Shown piece after piece: positions 45,024 through 54,234 of a stretch of 64,000 bases of DNA. Below the pieces are notes generated by a model. It was not told where the DNA came from. It did not search any database and saw only the letters and a list, made by a program, of their open reading frames with translations. Location of the stretch: positions 124,001-188,000 of the forward strand of contig NZ_JAUFQI010000001.1 of NCBI RefSeq assembly GCF_030409715.1, given 5' to 3'. The stretch's first letter is position 1; every line of letters begins with the position of its first letter. The position numbers and the translations under genes were made by a program. Source of the DNA: Reinekea marina. GTDB lineage: Bacteria > Pseudomonadota > Gammaproteobacteria > Pseudomonadales > Natronospirillaceae.

Positions 45024-45953
45024 ATGGCAGAACAAAAATATAGATTGGTCACTCGGAGTGATTTTGATGGCTTGGTTTGTGCCGCCATTTTAAAAGAACT
45101 CGATATGATCGACGATATCTTATTCGTGCACCCTAAAGACATGCAAGATGGCAAAATTGAGATCACATCGAATGACATAACCACCAATCTGCCATTTGTA
45201 GAAGGCGCCTATCTAGCCTTTGACCATCATTTAAGTGAAACCATTCGTAATGAAAAAAGAGCAAACCACATAATTGACCCTACCGCTCCTTCAGCGGCGA
45301 GGGTTGTATACGATTATTATGGTGGCAAAGAAAACATAGGTCACATTTCAGATGAGCTTATGATCGCGGTGGATAAAGGCGATTCAGCAAACTTTACCAA
45401 AGATGAAATTCTAGACCCTCGTGGCTGGGATTTAATGAACTTCTTAATGGATGCACGAACCGGTCTTGGCCGCTTTAGAGAATTCACCATTTCTAATTAT
45501 CAATTAATGATGAAACTTATTGATGAGTGTCGTCGCAATCCCATAGAAGAAATTTTAAAAATGCCCGATGTTCATGAGCGCGTCGAGCTTTATATGGAAC
45601 ACCAAACCAAAGCGAACGAACAAATAATGCGCTGTGCCACAGTTCATAAAAACTTGGTCGTGCTAGACTTGCAAAATGAAGACCCCATTTGGGCAACCAA
45701 TCGTTTCATTATTTATGCCTTGTTCCCACAATGTAATATTTCTATTCATAGAATGTGGGGCCTAAAGCAACAGAACACGGTATTTGCCATCGGCAAATCG
45801 ATTCTTGATAAGTCTTCAAAAACCAATGTCGGTGAACTTTGTTTATCTTATAACGGTGGCGGCCATCATGCTGCAGGAACCTGCCAAGTGAGCAATGAAG
45901 AAGCGGATGATGTTTTAGCGATTCTGATTGATAAAATCACGCGAGACGGTTAA
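45024..45953 (+). CDS. DHH-family phosphoesterase
   Basis: A 309-residue DHH-superfamily enzyme. Metal-binding motifs are TRSDFDGLVCAA (residues about 10-21), LAFDHHLSET (the DHH itself, about 64-73) and the C-terminal substrate-binding GGGHHAAGTCQV. Relatives include nanoRNases, exopolyphosphatases and cyclic-dinucleotide phosphodiesterases; the substrate here is not clear. A central helical insert separates the two domains. Followed after 24 bases by a GNAT gene, likely in one operon. Confidence 0.85.
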   Translation: MAEQKYRLVTRSDFDGLVCAAILKELDMIDDILFVHPKDMQDGKIEITSNDITTNLPFVEGAYLAFDHHLSETIRNEKRANHIIDPTAPSAARVVYDYYGGKENIGHISDELMIAVDKGDSANFTKDEILDPRGWDLMNFLMDARTGLGRFREFTISNYQLMMKLIDECRRNPIEEILKMPDVHERVELYMEHQTKANEQIMRCATVHKNLVVLDLQNEDPIWATNRFIIYALFPQCNISIHRMWGLKQQNTVFAIGKSILDKSSKTNVGELCLSYNGGGHHAAGTCQVSNEEADDVLAILIDKITRDG

Positions 45954-45977
45954 AGACTATAAAAAAAGGGGTGAACA

Positions 45978-46412
45978 ATGATTCGGCAGGCCACCAATAC
46001 CGACTTTCCTGAGTTAGCCGACATATATCACGATGCAAGCTTGCTGGCTCACCCCTTCATAGACCCTGAATTTATTGCGAAAGATCGGCACCGAGTTCGA
46101 GATGAATACCTTCCATTGAATCAGTCTTATGTCTATGAAAAACATAGACAAATTCTTGGATTTATCTCACTGACACAAAGCCACATCAATGGATTGTTTG
46201 TTTCCGTAGATGAACAACGCAAAGGAATTGGTTCTGATTTAATTGAACACGCTAAAGAACGACATGAGCAGTTAGAATTATATTGCTTTGCCGACAATTA
46301 CAAAGCGCAACGCTTTTACTTTTCTCAAGGCTTCGAAGTTACAGGAGAACAAAAAAATGCGCACTTGCCATTTGATGAGTACATCATGCGTTGGGAAAAA
46401 GCCGCGGCTTAA
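45978..46412 (+). CDS. GNAT-family N-acetyltransferase
   Basis: A 144-residue acetyl-CoA-dependent acyltransferase. The acetyl-CoA loop is in LFVSVDEQRKGIGSDLIEHA (Q/RxxGxG/A pattern, about 75-94), and YCFADNYKAQRFYFSQGFEVTGE is the typical C-terminal GNAT strand. It resembles the YjaB class. AAAGGGG precedes the ATG. The substrate is unknown. Confidence 0.9.
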   Translation: MIRQATNTDFPELADIYHDASLLAHPFIDPEFIAKDRHRVRDEYLPLNQSYVYEKHRQILGFISLTQSHINGLFVSVDEQRKGIGSDLIEHAKERHEQLELYCFADNYKAQRFYFSQGFEVTGEQKNAHLPFDEYIMRWEKAAA

Positions 46413-46434
46413 TCCCCACGCATTGTGATCGCGT

Positions 46435-47937
46435 TTAGCCTAAATAACGATTCTTAATATGATCAATAAAGTAACTCGAGTTAAGTGGTTCACCCGTCGC
46501 ATTAATCATTAACTCATCGTAACTGTTCAAGCTGCCCTGGCTCCAAATATTTTTCCCTAACCAATCAAATATCGGTGCAAGCTCAAACGACGCAATTAAA
46601 TCGGCCGCATTAGGGATTTGCTTTAACATGGCATCATGCAATTGAGCCGCATTCATGGCCCCTAATGTATAAGAAGGGAAATAACCCACCGCGCCACCTG
46701 GCCAATGCACATCTTGCATAGGACCATTCTTATAATCACCGCGCGTATCTAGCCCTAAGTATCGACTCATCGCGTCATTCCAGCGATCAGGAATGTCTTT
46801 GACACTGGCTGAACCTAAAATAATATCACGCTCTAATTCATAGCGAAGAATAACGTGTAATGGATAAGTTACTTCATCGGCATTGACTCGAATTAACCCC
46901 GGTTCAACGTGCGTATACATTTTACGCATATTCTCCGCGCTGTAGGCTGGGTCGTTACCCGCGTATTGTTGCACTAATGGCGCGATGGCACTAATAAACG
47001 GCGCCGAACGACCCATTTGCATTTCAAAAAACAAACTTTGGCTTTCGTGTACGCCCATACCCATGGCTTGACCTACGGGCTGGTAACGCCAGTCTTTCGG
47101 CAAACCCGTTTCGTAGCGTGAGTGCCCCGTCTCATGGATAACACCCATAATGCCTTCAATAACGTTGTTTTCATCGTAACGTGACGTGATTCGGCTGTCG
47201 TCACTCACGCCACCACTAAACGGGTGTGCGGCTTCGTCTAAACGGCCTTGGTTAAAGTCAAACCCTAGCGCGCCCATTAACGCTTTCGCCAGTTCGATTT
47301 GTTTAGACTTAGCCACCGGTGCCGAAGGCTGAATTATCGGTGAAGCCGCGTTTTGCTTTTCCGTAATCTGTTGCAATAAACCTGGAATGGTTTCTTTTAA
47401 TTCAGCAAAAACTGGATCAATCCGGCTCATTTTTGTGCCCGGATCAAATATATCGAGCATGGCTTCGTAGTCATTCGCATAACCATTTTCTGCACCCAAA
47501 GCACTGTTAAGTGCTTGTGCTTTCTCTTTGGTTAAGTCGAACACTTTTTGCAACATGGGCTCAAAGTCGGCCCAGTTGTTGTCTGCTCGCATCGTTCGCC
47601 ACGCGTATTCACATTCATTTGTCGCGATCGAGATGGCTTCTACCAAAGCTTTGGGCATGGCAGTGGCGTGCTGCCATTCTTTTTTCATTTGTTTTAAGTT
47701 AGCTAGTTGCCAAGTATTTAATTTTGTCTGTTCCTGTTCTGCACGCGCGAAGTCATCGGCCAATGCCGGGTTTTGCAATATCTCAGTCGTTAATACGCTA
47801 AGCTCAGCTAATGCTCGGCCTCGTGCATCGTTACCACCACTGGGCATCATGACTTGCTGGTCCCAACCTAACATAGCGCCCGCGTGATCTAATTGTGCAA
47901 GCCTATAAAAGGTTTTTTCTAGTGAGGCGTAACTCAT
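46435..47937 (-). CDS. Carboxypeptidase Taq (M32 metallocarboxypeptidase)
   Basis: A cytoplasmic zinc carboxypeptidase of 500 residues, the normal M32 length. The zinc site is HETGH in GVIHETGHSRYETGLP (HExxH), and the downstream GMGVHESQSLFFE supplies the third ligand and family signature. VNADEVTYPLHVILRYELE and MQDVHWPGGAVGYFPSYTLGAMNAAQ are further M32 hallmarks. GGGAG precedes the ATG. It releases C-terminal residues of broad type except proline. Confidence 0.95.
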   Translation of the reverse strand: MSYASLEKTFYRLAQLDHAGAMLGWDQQVMMPSGGNDARGRALAELSVLTTEILQNPALADDFARAEQEQTKLNTWQLANLKQMKKEWQHATAMPKALVEAISIATNECEYAWRTMRADNNWADFEPMLQKVFDLTKEKAQALNSALGAENGYANDYEAMLDIFDPGTKMSRIDPVFAELKETIPGLLQQITEKQNAASPIIQPSAPVAKSKQIELAKALMGALGFDFNQGRLDEAAHPFSGGVSDDSRITSRYDENNVIEGIMGVIHETGHSRYETGLPKDWRYQPVGQAMGMGVHESQSLFFEMQMGRSAPFISAIAPLVQQYAGNDPAYSAENMRKMYTHVEPGLIRVNADEVTYPLHVILRYELERDIILGSASVKDIPDRWNDAMSRYLGLDTRGDYKNGPMQDVHWPGGAVGYFPSYTLGAMNAAQLHDAMLKQIPNAADLIASFELAPIFDWLGKNIWSQGSLNSYDELMINATGEPLNSSYFIDHIKNRYLG

Positions 47938-48021
47938 TGATATTGCTCCCTTAGCGATTGTCGAAACAGTAAAAGTTCGTCAGTATAGTGGCTTATTCCA
48001 TAAAGTATTACGAGTCATCTA

Positions 48022-49488
48022 ATGTTGTTATCTGATTTGACTGTCAAAATTGGTGCACAGTCTTTGTTATCTGTAAAAAACTGGGAGATCCAACCATCTG
48101 AGTCTTGGCTGGTCATGGGCACAAACGGCAGCGGTAAAACCACACTAGGAAAAGTACTGGCCGGAGAACAGTCTCTTGCCTCGGGTGAGATAGTTGGGCT
48201 ACCTAAAAAGGTTAAGTTTTTGTCATTAGAAAGCCAACAAGAACTCTACGAACGCGAACTGTACCGCGACGACACAGACTTTCTGGATCAAATAGATAAC
48301 GGCACCCTAGTAAAGGATTTGCTCGTTGAACAACGCCAATGGTCGGATACTCATGATCGTACAGTGGCGTCACTGCATTTAGAGCCCCTACTGAACAAAG
48401 GCTACCGAGTGCTTTCGAGCGGCGAAGGGCGTCGGGTTATGTTAGCCATGGCGTTACTAGAAGCGCCTGATCTATTAATTTTAGATGAGCCTTTTGAAGG
48501 GCTCGATCTAGACAGCCGTAAAGAACTGCATACGTTAATTAACAACCTGATCAACGACGGTCATTGGTTAATGCTGCTTGTGAACCAGTTTGAAGATGCC
48601 GTACTTGGCTTTGATAAGTTAGCCTTTTTAGATAAAGGTAGACTGCTTTATCAAGGTCCGAGATCAAATGAAGCGTCTGAGTCTCAGTGGCAGCATTTAG
48701 CCTCCTTGAGCCGAGGTCCTATCGAGCTGCCCGAGACACTGACAAACAACCAAGCATGGCCAAAAGATAAACCGCTTATACAATTAAATAATGGCTTTGT
48801 TCAATATGATGAAACCTACCAATTTAAAGATTTGGAGTGGTCATTAATGCCAGGACAACACAGCCAAATTCACGGCCCTAATGGATGTGGGAAATCAACG
48901 TTGTTGGGTCTCATTACTGGCGATCACCCACAATGCTACCGAAACGATTTAGCGGTACTGGGCTTTCAACGCGGACAAGGTGAAAGTATTTGGCAAGTGA
49001 AGAAAAACATTGGCTATGTTTCTGGCGCATTGCACCGAGATTATAGAGTTTCTGGCAATGCGGTTACCGCTATCATTTCAGGTTTAACTGACTCAATAGG
49101 TGTGTACCAAGCCACTGGGGAATCGGAACATAAAATTGCGATGCAATGGCTGGCACTCATTGGCTTAGCCGATAAAGCCAATCGGCCGTTTAAACAGCTT
49201 TCTATGGGTGAGCAAAGACTAGTGTTAATCGCACGCGCGTTAATAAAACAACCCACACTGCTCATTTTAGATGAGCCCACTCAAGGCTTAGATGACTTTA
49301 ATCGCCACTATGTAATGCAGGTTGTCAATGCGCTCATTGAATCGAATGATAGTACTTTATTGTTAGTGTCACACCGCCAAGATGAAACATTAGACTGCAT
49401 CGCATCTCGGTTAGTTTTTAGTGAGTCGCCACAGCCTAATACATTATTTGAAATTAATGTGTTGAGCTCATCGTATCGAGAAGCTTAA
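48022..49488 (+). CDS. modF: ModF-type tandem ABC ATPase
   Basis: A 488-residue protein made of two fused ABC ATPase domains. The first Walker A is GTNGSGKTTL, with signature LSSGEGRR and Walker B LLILDEPFEGLD. The second is GPNGCGKSTL, with LSMGEQRL and LLILDEPTQGLD. Both ATP sites look intact. Length and the segments GDHPQCYRNDLAVLGFQRGQGESIW and KKNIGYVSGALHRDYRVS match E. coli ModF, whose role is still unclear. No molybdate transporter genes are nearby. Its 3' end overlaps the convergent cNMP gene by 35 bases. Confidence 0.88.
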   Translation: MLLSDLTVKIGAQSLLSVKNWEIQPSESWLVMGTNGSGKTTLGKVLAGEQSLASGEIVGLPKKVKFLSLESQQELYERELYRDDTDFLDQIDNGTLVKDLLVEQRQWSDTHDRTVASLHLEPLLNKGYRVLSSGEGRRVMLAMALLEAPDLLILDEPFEGLDLDSRKELHTLINNLINDGHWLMLLVNQFEDAVLGFDKLAFLDKGRLLYQGPRSNEASESQWQHLASLSRGPIELPETLTNNQAWPKDKPLIQLNNGFVQYDETYQFKDLEWSLMPGQHSQIHGPNGCGKSTLLGLITGDHPQCYRNDLAVLGFQRGQGESIWQVKKNIGYVSGALHRDYRVSGNAVTAIISGLTDSIGVYQATGESEHKIAMQWLALIGLADKANRPFKQLSMGEQRLVLIARALIKQPTLLILDEPTQGLDDFNRHYVMQVVNALIESNDSTLLLVSHRQDETLDCIASRLVFSESPQPNTLFEINVLSSSYREA

Positions 49489-49945
49489 AGCTGGTATGGC
49501 GCAGGCGGTGACTAATAGACTCCGCCAATTTCCAGAGTACGTGGAAGGCCAATGCGGGTTCGTCTTCAGCCATTTGCAACAATTGGCGTTTGGTTGTGAT
49601 AACAAATTGCGTTTTGGTGGTTGCTTCGGCTAACCCCGAACGCGGTGCGCCATCGATGAGCGATAACTCGCCAAAGGTTTGCGATTCTTTCAACGTGGCC
49701 AACGCTCTTACTTGGTTGTCGGCGGCTGTTTTACTAATGCGGATAGAACCTGAGACAATGAGACCCATGTAGTCGGCTTTGGCCCCTTCATAAAAGATGA
49801 CTTGCCCGCGCTCAGCTTCATAAGCGGTAAAATACTGGCCCATCAACAGAATATCACTCCATTGAAAATCATTAGCCCAGTTTGTGGAATCTATGAGCTC
49901 TGCAACGGCTTTGGCTGAAAAGTTTGTGGCTTTGATTTTTTCCAT
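49454..49945 (-). CDS. Cyclic-nucleotide-binding-domain protein
   Basis: A 163-residue single-domain protein. The cNMP-binding beta-roll spans about 30-140 (AERGQVIFYEGAKADYMGLIVSGSIRI and TFGELSLIDGAPRSGLAEA). The phosphate-binding cassette GELSLIDGAPRSG is close to the canonical form, so cAMP binding is possible. No helix-turn-helix follows, so it is not a CRP-type regulator. It overlaps the end of modF on the opposite strand. Function unknown. Confidence 0.88.
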   Translation of the reverse strand: MEKIKATNFSAKAVAELIDSTNWANDFQWSDILLMGQYFTAYEAERGQVIFYEGAKADYMGLIVSGSIRISKTAADNQVRALATLKESQTFGELSLIDGAPRSGLAEATTKTQFVITTKRQLLQMAEDEPALAFHVLWKLAESISHRLRHTSFKLLDTMSSTH

Positions 49946-50044
49946 AGCGATTACCTACGACGGCTGATCTTCAGTTAACCACCCAATATTGATTCGAGCA
50001 AGATCTGTACAATTTATTTTATGTTTTAGAAACAGTTCACAGAA

Positions 50045-50503
50045 TCACTTTAAAGTTATCAAGACCTCGTATTCATCGGCCGTTACCGGCGATACAGATA
50101 AACGAGATTGCTTCACTAACTTCATTTCTGACAATGCTTTGACGGTTTTTATAGTGGAAAGTGGCACTGGTTTTTGCCATTTTTCGACAAAGGCAACATC
50201 CACCAGAGACCAACGGTTTTTATCGGCACTGCTTTTTTCATCAAAATACTTAGATTTCGGGTCAAGCGCAAAGTGATCATCGTAAGCGGTTTTAATAATC
50301 TTACCTTCTCCGACAATGGCCGGTACAGCACAGGCAGAGTGATAAATTAAAACGGTATCGCCCATCGCCATTTCCCTCATAAAGTTGCGAGCCTGGTAGT
50401 TTCTAATACCATCCCAGGGCTCACCATTTGAACCTTTCGCTTTTAAATCATCGATCGAGAACTCGTTTGGTTCAGTTTTTAACAACCAATATTGCGAAGT
50501 CAT
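50045..50503 (-). CDS. EVE-domain protein
   Basis: A 152-residue protein covering a full EVE domain of the PUA superfamily. Landmarks are YWLLKTEPNEFSIDDL, EPWDGIRNYQARNFMREMAMGDTVLIYHSA and WSLVDVAFVEKW. EVE proteins are thought to read modified bases in RNA or DNA. The start used has AAGGG upstream; the longer frame adds 12 residues. Confidence 0.92.
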   Translation of the reverse strand: MTSQYWLLKTEPNEFSIDDLKAKGSNGEPWDGIRNYQARNFMREMAMGDTVLIYHSACAVPAIVGEGKIIKTAYDDHFALDPKSKYFDEKSSADKNRWSLVDVAFVEKWQKPVPLSTIKTVKALSEMKLVKQSRLSVSPVTADEYEVLITLK

Positions 50504-50696
50504 GATGATATATCCCTTTAAAAGTTGGTTATAGTTCACGTTTTGACGCTAAATGCGCCGATATGAAAACAAAGTTTGAACTTGGGCACAGAACTGGGTT
50601 ATAAATAAGTGCACCATTAAAAAAGAAGTCAGGAGTAAGCGCAAGTTTGCTATCTGAACATTGAGTAGTCACTAAAAACTTATAAAAAGAATAGCT

Positions 50697-50855
50697 ATGA
50701 TCAAAAAACGCAGTAAGCCAGATATTATTGTGCTTCTAGTGTTGATGTTAGGTTTGGGCGTTACTGTTTCGAGCATGTCGAACAGCGATCAACGTCGCCC
50801 GCTCAGCCAAGCTGAGATTCAAGCATCAGGCATTATCATTAGCAATAGCCAATAA
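50697..50855 (+). CDS. Small single-pass membrane protein, 52 aa
   Basis: A short gene between the EVE protein and fau. The product begins MIKKRSKPDIIVLLVLMLGLGVTVSS: a positively charged start, one hydrophobic helix (about residues 9-24) and a polar tail, so probably N-in, C-out. AAAAGAA precedes the ATG. The remaining intergenic space on its left (50504-50696) shows nothing I can name. No family recognised. Confidence 0.55.
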   Translation: MIKKRSKPDIIVLLVLMLGLGVTVSSMSNSDQRRPLSQAEIQASGIIISNSQ

Positions 50856-50914
50856 TAAATAGAGTCGCGAAAAGGAGTTCGCGTACTTACCATCACTCTT
50901 TTTAAAACCTCAGA

Positions 50915-51523
50915 CTAGCCAACGCTATACCACTGTTTATCTGAAACCACGCCAGTTAATGCTATATCCCAAGGCTCTAGCGGTACCTTCTCTAATTTTT
51001 GACATTCATGTGCTACGCCAATCAATTTAGGCTTATGAGGCCAGCGTTCTTTGCCAGCAAATGTCCGATCATAAAAACCTCCGCCCATGCCAATGCGCCC
51101 ACCAAATTCATCAAACCCGACCAAAGGCAATAAAACCATACTGAGCTGCCAAGATTTAATTCTCTGTTTAGCTTGCGGCTCTGGAATACCAAAGTGATTG
51201 TCTAACAGCGGCGCGCCTGGAGAGTATTGGGCAAACCACAAGCGTGGCTTAAACGGATGCAGTACCGGCAAATACACTTCTATGCCTAGGTCAAAACAAT
51301 ACTCCATCAACGGCTCTAACGAAATTTCACCATCAGCAGCCCAATACATAGCAATACGTGGCGTTTTAGCAACGCTAAGTTGTGGCCTAATGGCTTCAAC
51401 TAATGCATTCGCTGCTGCTTGTTGCTCTGAATAGGAAAGAGAACGTCGCGCTTTTCTTAGCCGGCGTCGTAATTCTACTTTTTGGATAGCATTTGAAGGA
51501 TTGGGTGTTGCATTAACCGACAT
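50915..51523 (-). CDS. fau: 5-formyltetrahydrofolate cyclo-ligase
   Basis: A 202-residue enzyme that converts 5-formyl-THF to 5,10-methenyl-THF with ATP, also called YgfA. Hallmarks are the N-terminal RRRLRKARRSLS, LEPLMEYCFDLGIEVYLPVLHPF, and the ATP-binding VGFDEFGGRIGMGGGFYDRTF. It is encoded right downstream of 6S RNA, as in E. coli ssrS-ygfA, and is probably read through from that promoter. Confidence 0.95.
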   Translation of the reverse strand: MSVNATPNPSNAIQKVELRRRLRKARRSLSYSEQQAAANALVEAIRPQLSVAKTPRIAMYWAADGEISLEPLMEYCFDLGIEVYLPVLHPFKPRLWFAQYSPGAPLLDNHFGIPEPQAKQRIKSWQLSMVLLPLVGFDEFGGRIGMGGGFYDRTFAGKERWPHKPKLIGVAHECQKLEKVPLEPWDIALTGVVSDKQWYSVG

Positions 51524-51549
51524 AAACAGTCAAACCCTGCATCAAAAGA

Positions 51550-51735
51550 AGGGAGGTAGAGCCCCAAGTTACCGCTGCTATGTGAGACCTTGAACCGTAG
51601 AGTTCAAGACGGAGCCTTCCGAACTGAATTAGGCTTTCTGCTCAAGGCAGACATGCACACATCAATCACAGGCCGACCCCTAAATAAGATTTATCGGCAG
51701 AGGACTTTGCACAGCTGGCGAGTAACCCAGGGTTA
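51550..51735 (-). ncRNA. ssrS: 6S RNA
   Basis: Upstream of fau, in the conserved gammaproteobacterial position. A TATAAT box (51741-51746, minus strand) precedes it by the right distance. The long closing stem pairs CCCTGGGTTAC with GTAACTTGGGG. Recognisable blocks are AGTCCTCTGCCGATA and CTTGAACTCTACGGTTCAAG. 6S RNA mimics an open promoter and binds sigma-70 RNA polymerase in stationary phase. Ends are approximate to within about ten bases. Together with short flanks it fills the gap 51524-51842. Confidence 0.9.
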
Positions 51736-51842
51736 AACCGATTATAACTAAAAATTAAAAAATCACAGCCTTGACATTGAGAAAACAGCCAACAAATTAA
51801 GCCACTACTCGGCTAAGCCAGAGCATGACCGCTTTCCAGCGG

Positions 51843-52622
51843 TTAGAACTTTTTCAACCAATCTTCATGCGAATAAGTTCTAACCCATTGGTCGTTTAAA
51901 CTGACCGTGACGCCATTTTCAGAATGTACGACGGCCAGTAAATTGCCATCGTCGTCTTTGTAGTGCACTTCTCCGACAACCTTAGATACATCGCTTCCTA
52001 AAAAGCTCCAGCGCACGTCTGTAATGGTTTGAGCCGTTATTCGGCCTTTATAAGCGTGTGTGTTGTACTGGTAAACGCCGGCGTGGCTGTATTGAATGGT
52101 CCACTCTAGCTGGGTTAAACCGCTGTATTGAGCTTCTAACAGTACATCGGCAGAATAATCGGATACACGAATGGTATGGTTGGCACGTTTTATATCGATA
52201 CCGCCAGACAACGTATAATCTAGGCTAAGTGATTGCTCACTTATATGGCCGCTGAAGCTACCGGCCACCACACCATCTAAGGTTGCCTGTGGCTGACGGC
52301 ACTGATTAAAAGCAAGGTTAAACTGCCCTTTAAACTCAGGTTCAACCTCTGAGTACTCACCGGTAAATTGATAATCACCAGTATCGTTTAAACACTTGTC
52401 TTCAACATAAAAATTAGAGAGCGCTTTGGCAGATAAACGATTTAAGCTTTTAGTGAGGGAGGCTTGGGACTGAACACCAATGTGCACGGTATCGTTAATA
52501 TCCGTGGTAACAGAGCTCGCGGCGAGGATAGTCTCAACATTATCAGCATTGATTTCCGTATCGGGCATACAGGCTACTAACCCGAAGGTTGCAACCGCCA
52601 ACACAAATCCTTGAATGTTCAT
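51843..52622 (-). CDS. Hypothetical lipoprotein, 259 aa
   Basis: The signal peptide ends in a lipobox (LVAC, Cys18), followed by MPDTEIN, so outer-membrane sorting is likely. The mature part is beta-strand-rich (LDYTLSGGIDIKRANHTIRVSDYSADVLLEAQYSG) and resembles a small lipid- or ligand-binding beta-sheet. Two cysteines (CLNDTG and NQCRQP) may pair. No family recognised. AGAGG precedes the ATG, and an inverted repeat lies just upstream. Confidence 0.75.
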   Translation of the reverse strand: MNIQGFVLAVATFGLVACMPDTEINADNVETILAASSVTTDINDTVHIGVQSQASLTKSLNRLSAKALSNFYVEDKCLNDTGDYQFTGEYSEVEPEFKGQFNLAFNQCRQPQATLDGVVAGSFSGHISEQSLSLDYTLSGGIDIKRANHTIRVSDYSADVLLEAQYSGLTQLEWTIQYSHAGVYQYNTHAYKGRITAQTITDVRWSFLGSDVSKVVGEVHYKDDDGNLLAVVHSENGVTVSLNDQWVRTYSHEDWLKKF

Positions 52623-52643
52623 AATTACCTCTTCACAAGCTTT

Positions 52644-52678
52644 AGGTTACATTAACCCTGTAAAGCTGAGTGTAACCT
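52644..52678. promoter_or_regulatory. Inverted repeat upstream of the lipoprotein gene
   Basis: Arms AGGTTACA / TGTAACCT (8 bp perfect) separated by 19 bases, starting about 20 bases upstream of the lipoprotein start. Possible operator or leader hairpin; no regulator can be named. Confidence 0.35.
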
Positions 52679-52808
52679 GAACCATTACAAAATATTTGCG
52701 CTAGATCGCATTTATGGCATTAATAAAGAGGAGAAATCGAGTTTTTGCCAACTGAGTAACCCTTTGCCATTTTCAACATCAGGGTTAGCCACTATTAAAG
52801 AATAGAAC

Positions 52809-53138
52809 TTAAACAGGTTCTACTGGATCAAAATCTAGATCGAAGTCGTCATCTGAGCTTTCAGGTAAAACGGCGTCTATTTTTGCGCTGAGCTTTTCTA
52901 TGGCGGCACTGTTGTTTTCGAGGCTTGGACTGGCTTGCAATAACTCATGGGTTAAGTTTAATGCGGCCATTACAGCGATTCTTTCAATGCCGAAGACTTT
53001 GCCTGTGCCACGAATTTCTTTCATTTTCTCATCAAGTTTACGCGCGGCTTCTGTTAGCTCATTTTCTTGGCCTGCTGGGCACGCCACACGGTAATCACGA
53101 TCTAAAATGGATACGTTAAGTGTATTTTGTTCAGACAT
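52809..53138 (-). CDS. zapA: Cell division protein ZapA
   Basis: A 109-residue FtsZ-associated protein that bundles FtsZ filaments at midcell. The N-terminal globular part (LNVSILDRDYRVACPAGQENELTEAARKLDEKM) is the ZapA signature, followed by a long helix that forms the dimeric coiled coil. An acidic tail (SSDDDFDLDFD) ends the protein. It overlaps the coiled-coil gene upstream by eight bases. Confidence 0.95.
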   Translation of the reverse strand: MSEQNTLNVSILDRDYRVACPAGQENELTEAARKLDEKMKEIRGTGKVFGIERIAVMAALNLTHELLQASPSLENNSAAIEKLSAKIDAVLPESSDDDFDLDFDPVEPV

Positions 53139-53343
53139 CTGGCGCCTCCATGGTTTTCAGTCGCTCGATCATAGCTTCTACACGGCTGCGGGCCAGCTCG
53201 TTTTGTTTAATGAGCTTAGCTCTCTCTGTTTTCCATGCTTCACGTTCGGCACTCAACAGTCGGTTCTCTTGCTCTAATTTTCGATACGCTTTTAGCAGCT
53301 CGTCGATTTTACTTTCGAGCCCAAGCAAATTTTGATTAGCCAT
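53131..53343 (-). CDS. TIGR02449-like small coiled-coil protein
   Basis: A 70-residue protein that is almost entirely one coiled-coil helix (LESKIDELLKAYRKLEQENRLLSAEREAWKTERAKLIKQNELARSRVEAM in overlapping heptads). It matches the small family routinely encoded with zapA and is ZapB-like in shape. The start MANQNLLG was chosen over a longer frame because it matches the family. Likely a cell-division accessory, by position. Confidence 0.85.
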   Translation of the reverse strand: MANQNLLGLESKIDELLKAYRKLEQENRLLSAEREAWKTERAKLIKQNELARSRVEAMIERLKTMEAPDV

Positions 53344-53631
53344 AATCACAGAAATCTCAATACACAACAAAAGACGTGTTATTTAACACAACAGTAAAAA
53401 CCCTTACTTTTTACATCACTAGGGCCGAAAAATCATCTATCACATTAAGTTTATCAGGCTGGTTGTTAGGATGCATTGCCCATTCGCTCAGAATATGTGT
53501 GGAATCAAGCAAAAATCGTCATTTTTACAGTTTGACGCCAATAAAATTAGCACGAATGTTTAGCAACTGCCTTGAATAACGTATTATCTGCTGCATTAAT
53601 GTCGCTTCACCGAGCCTACACTGGAGAATTT

Positions 53632-54222
53632 ATGAGTAACACACCCCAATCGGGTATTGCACTAACCTATGATGATTTAGCCGCCCTTTTCGTCAAATTA
53701 GGCTCAAGTTTAGCGCCAAATTACCTTCATGGCTCTATTTGCGGTGTTCTCGCCGCCGGTAAACGCATGGCTCAAGAAGATTGGCTGGATTGGGCATTAG
53801 ATCAAATGGCCCCAAGCCAAGAAGTAGAAGAAAGCCACGTGACCATTCTGCAAGGGCTTTACTTTAAAGCATTATCTGAGTTTGAAGACCCCGGTTTAAG
53901 TTTCAGTTTATTGTTGCCTGATGAAGACGCCCCGATGCTCGACCGCCTCTTTGCGCTCAGTGAATGGACGGGCAGTTTTTTAGGAGCATTTGGTGCGGCC
54001 GGAACGGTTCAAGAAACCAGCGATATGCCAGCGACCATTCAAGAAATTTTAGAAGACTTAGCCGAGATAGCACAAGTAGATGCACAAAGTGGTGACAGTT
54101 TAGAGAACGCTGAAGAAGACTACTTAGCTATTGCCGAGCACGTAAAAGTAAGCGCTATTACCGTCTACCTCGAGTACAACGAGCCACCTAATTCTGACGA
54201 TTCTGAATCCGTTATTCATTAA
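53632..54222 (+). CDS. ygfB: UPF0149 family protein YgfB
   Basis: A 196-residue all-helical protein with the UPF0149 signature LTYDDLAALFVKLGS, PNYLHGSICGVLAAG and LSEWTGSFLGAFGAAG. YgfB in Pseudomonas is linked to control of beta-lactamase and peptidoglycan recycling; the general role is unclear. GGAG lies six bases before the ATG. It precedes pepP by 12 bases, as in most gammaproteobacteria. Confidence 0.93.
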   Translation: MSNTPQSGIALTYDDLAALFVKLGSSLAPNYLHGSICGVLAAGKRMAQEDWLDWALDQMAPSQEVEESHVTILQGLYFKALSEFEDPGLSFSLLLPDEDAPMLDRLFALSEWTGSFLGAFGAAGTVQETSDMPATIQEILEDLAEIAQVDAQSGDSLENAEEDYLAIAEHVKVSAITVYLEYNEPPNSDDSESVIH

Positions 54223-54234
54223 AGGTTATTCGAT

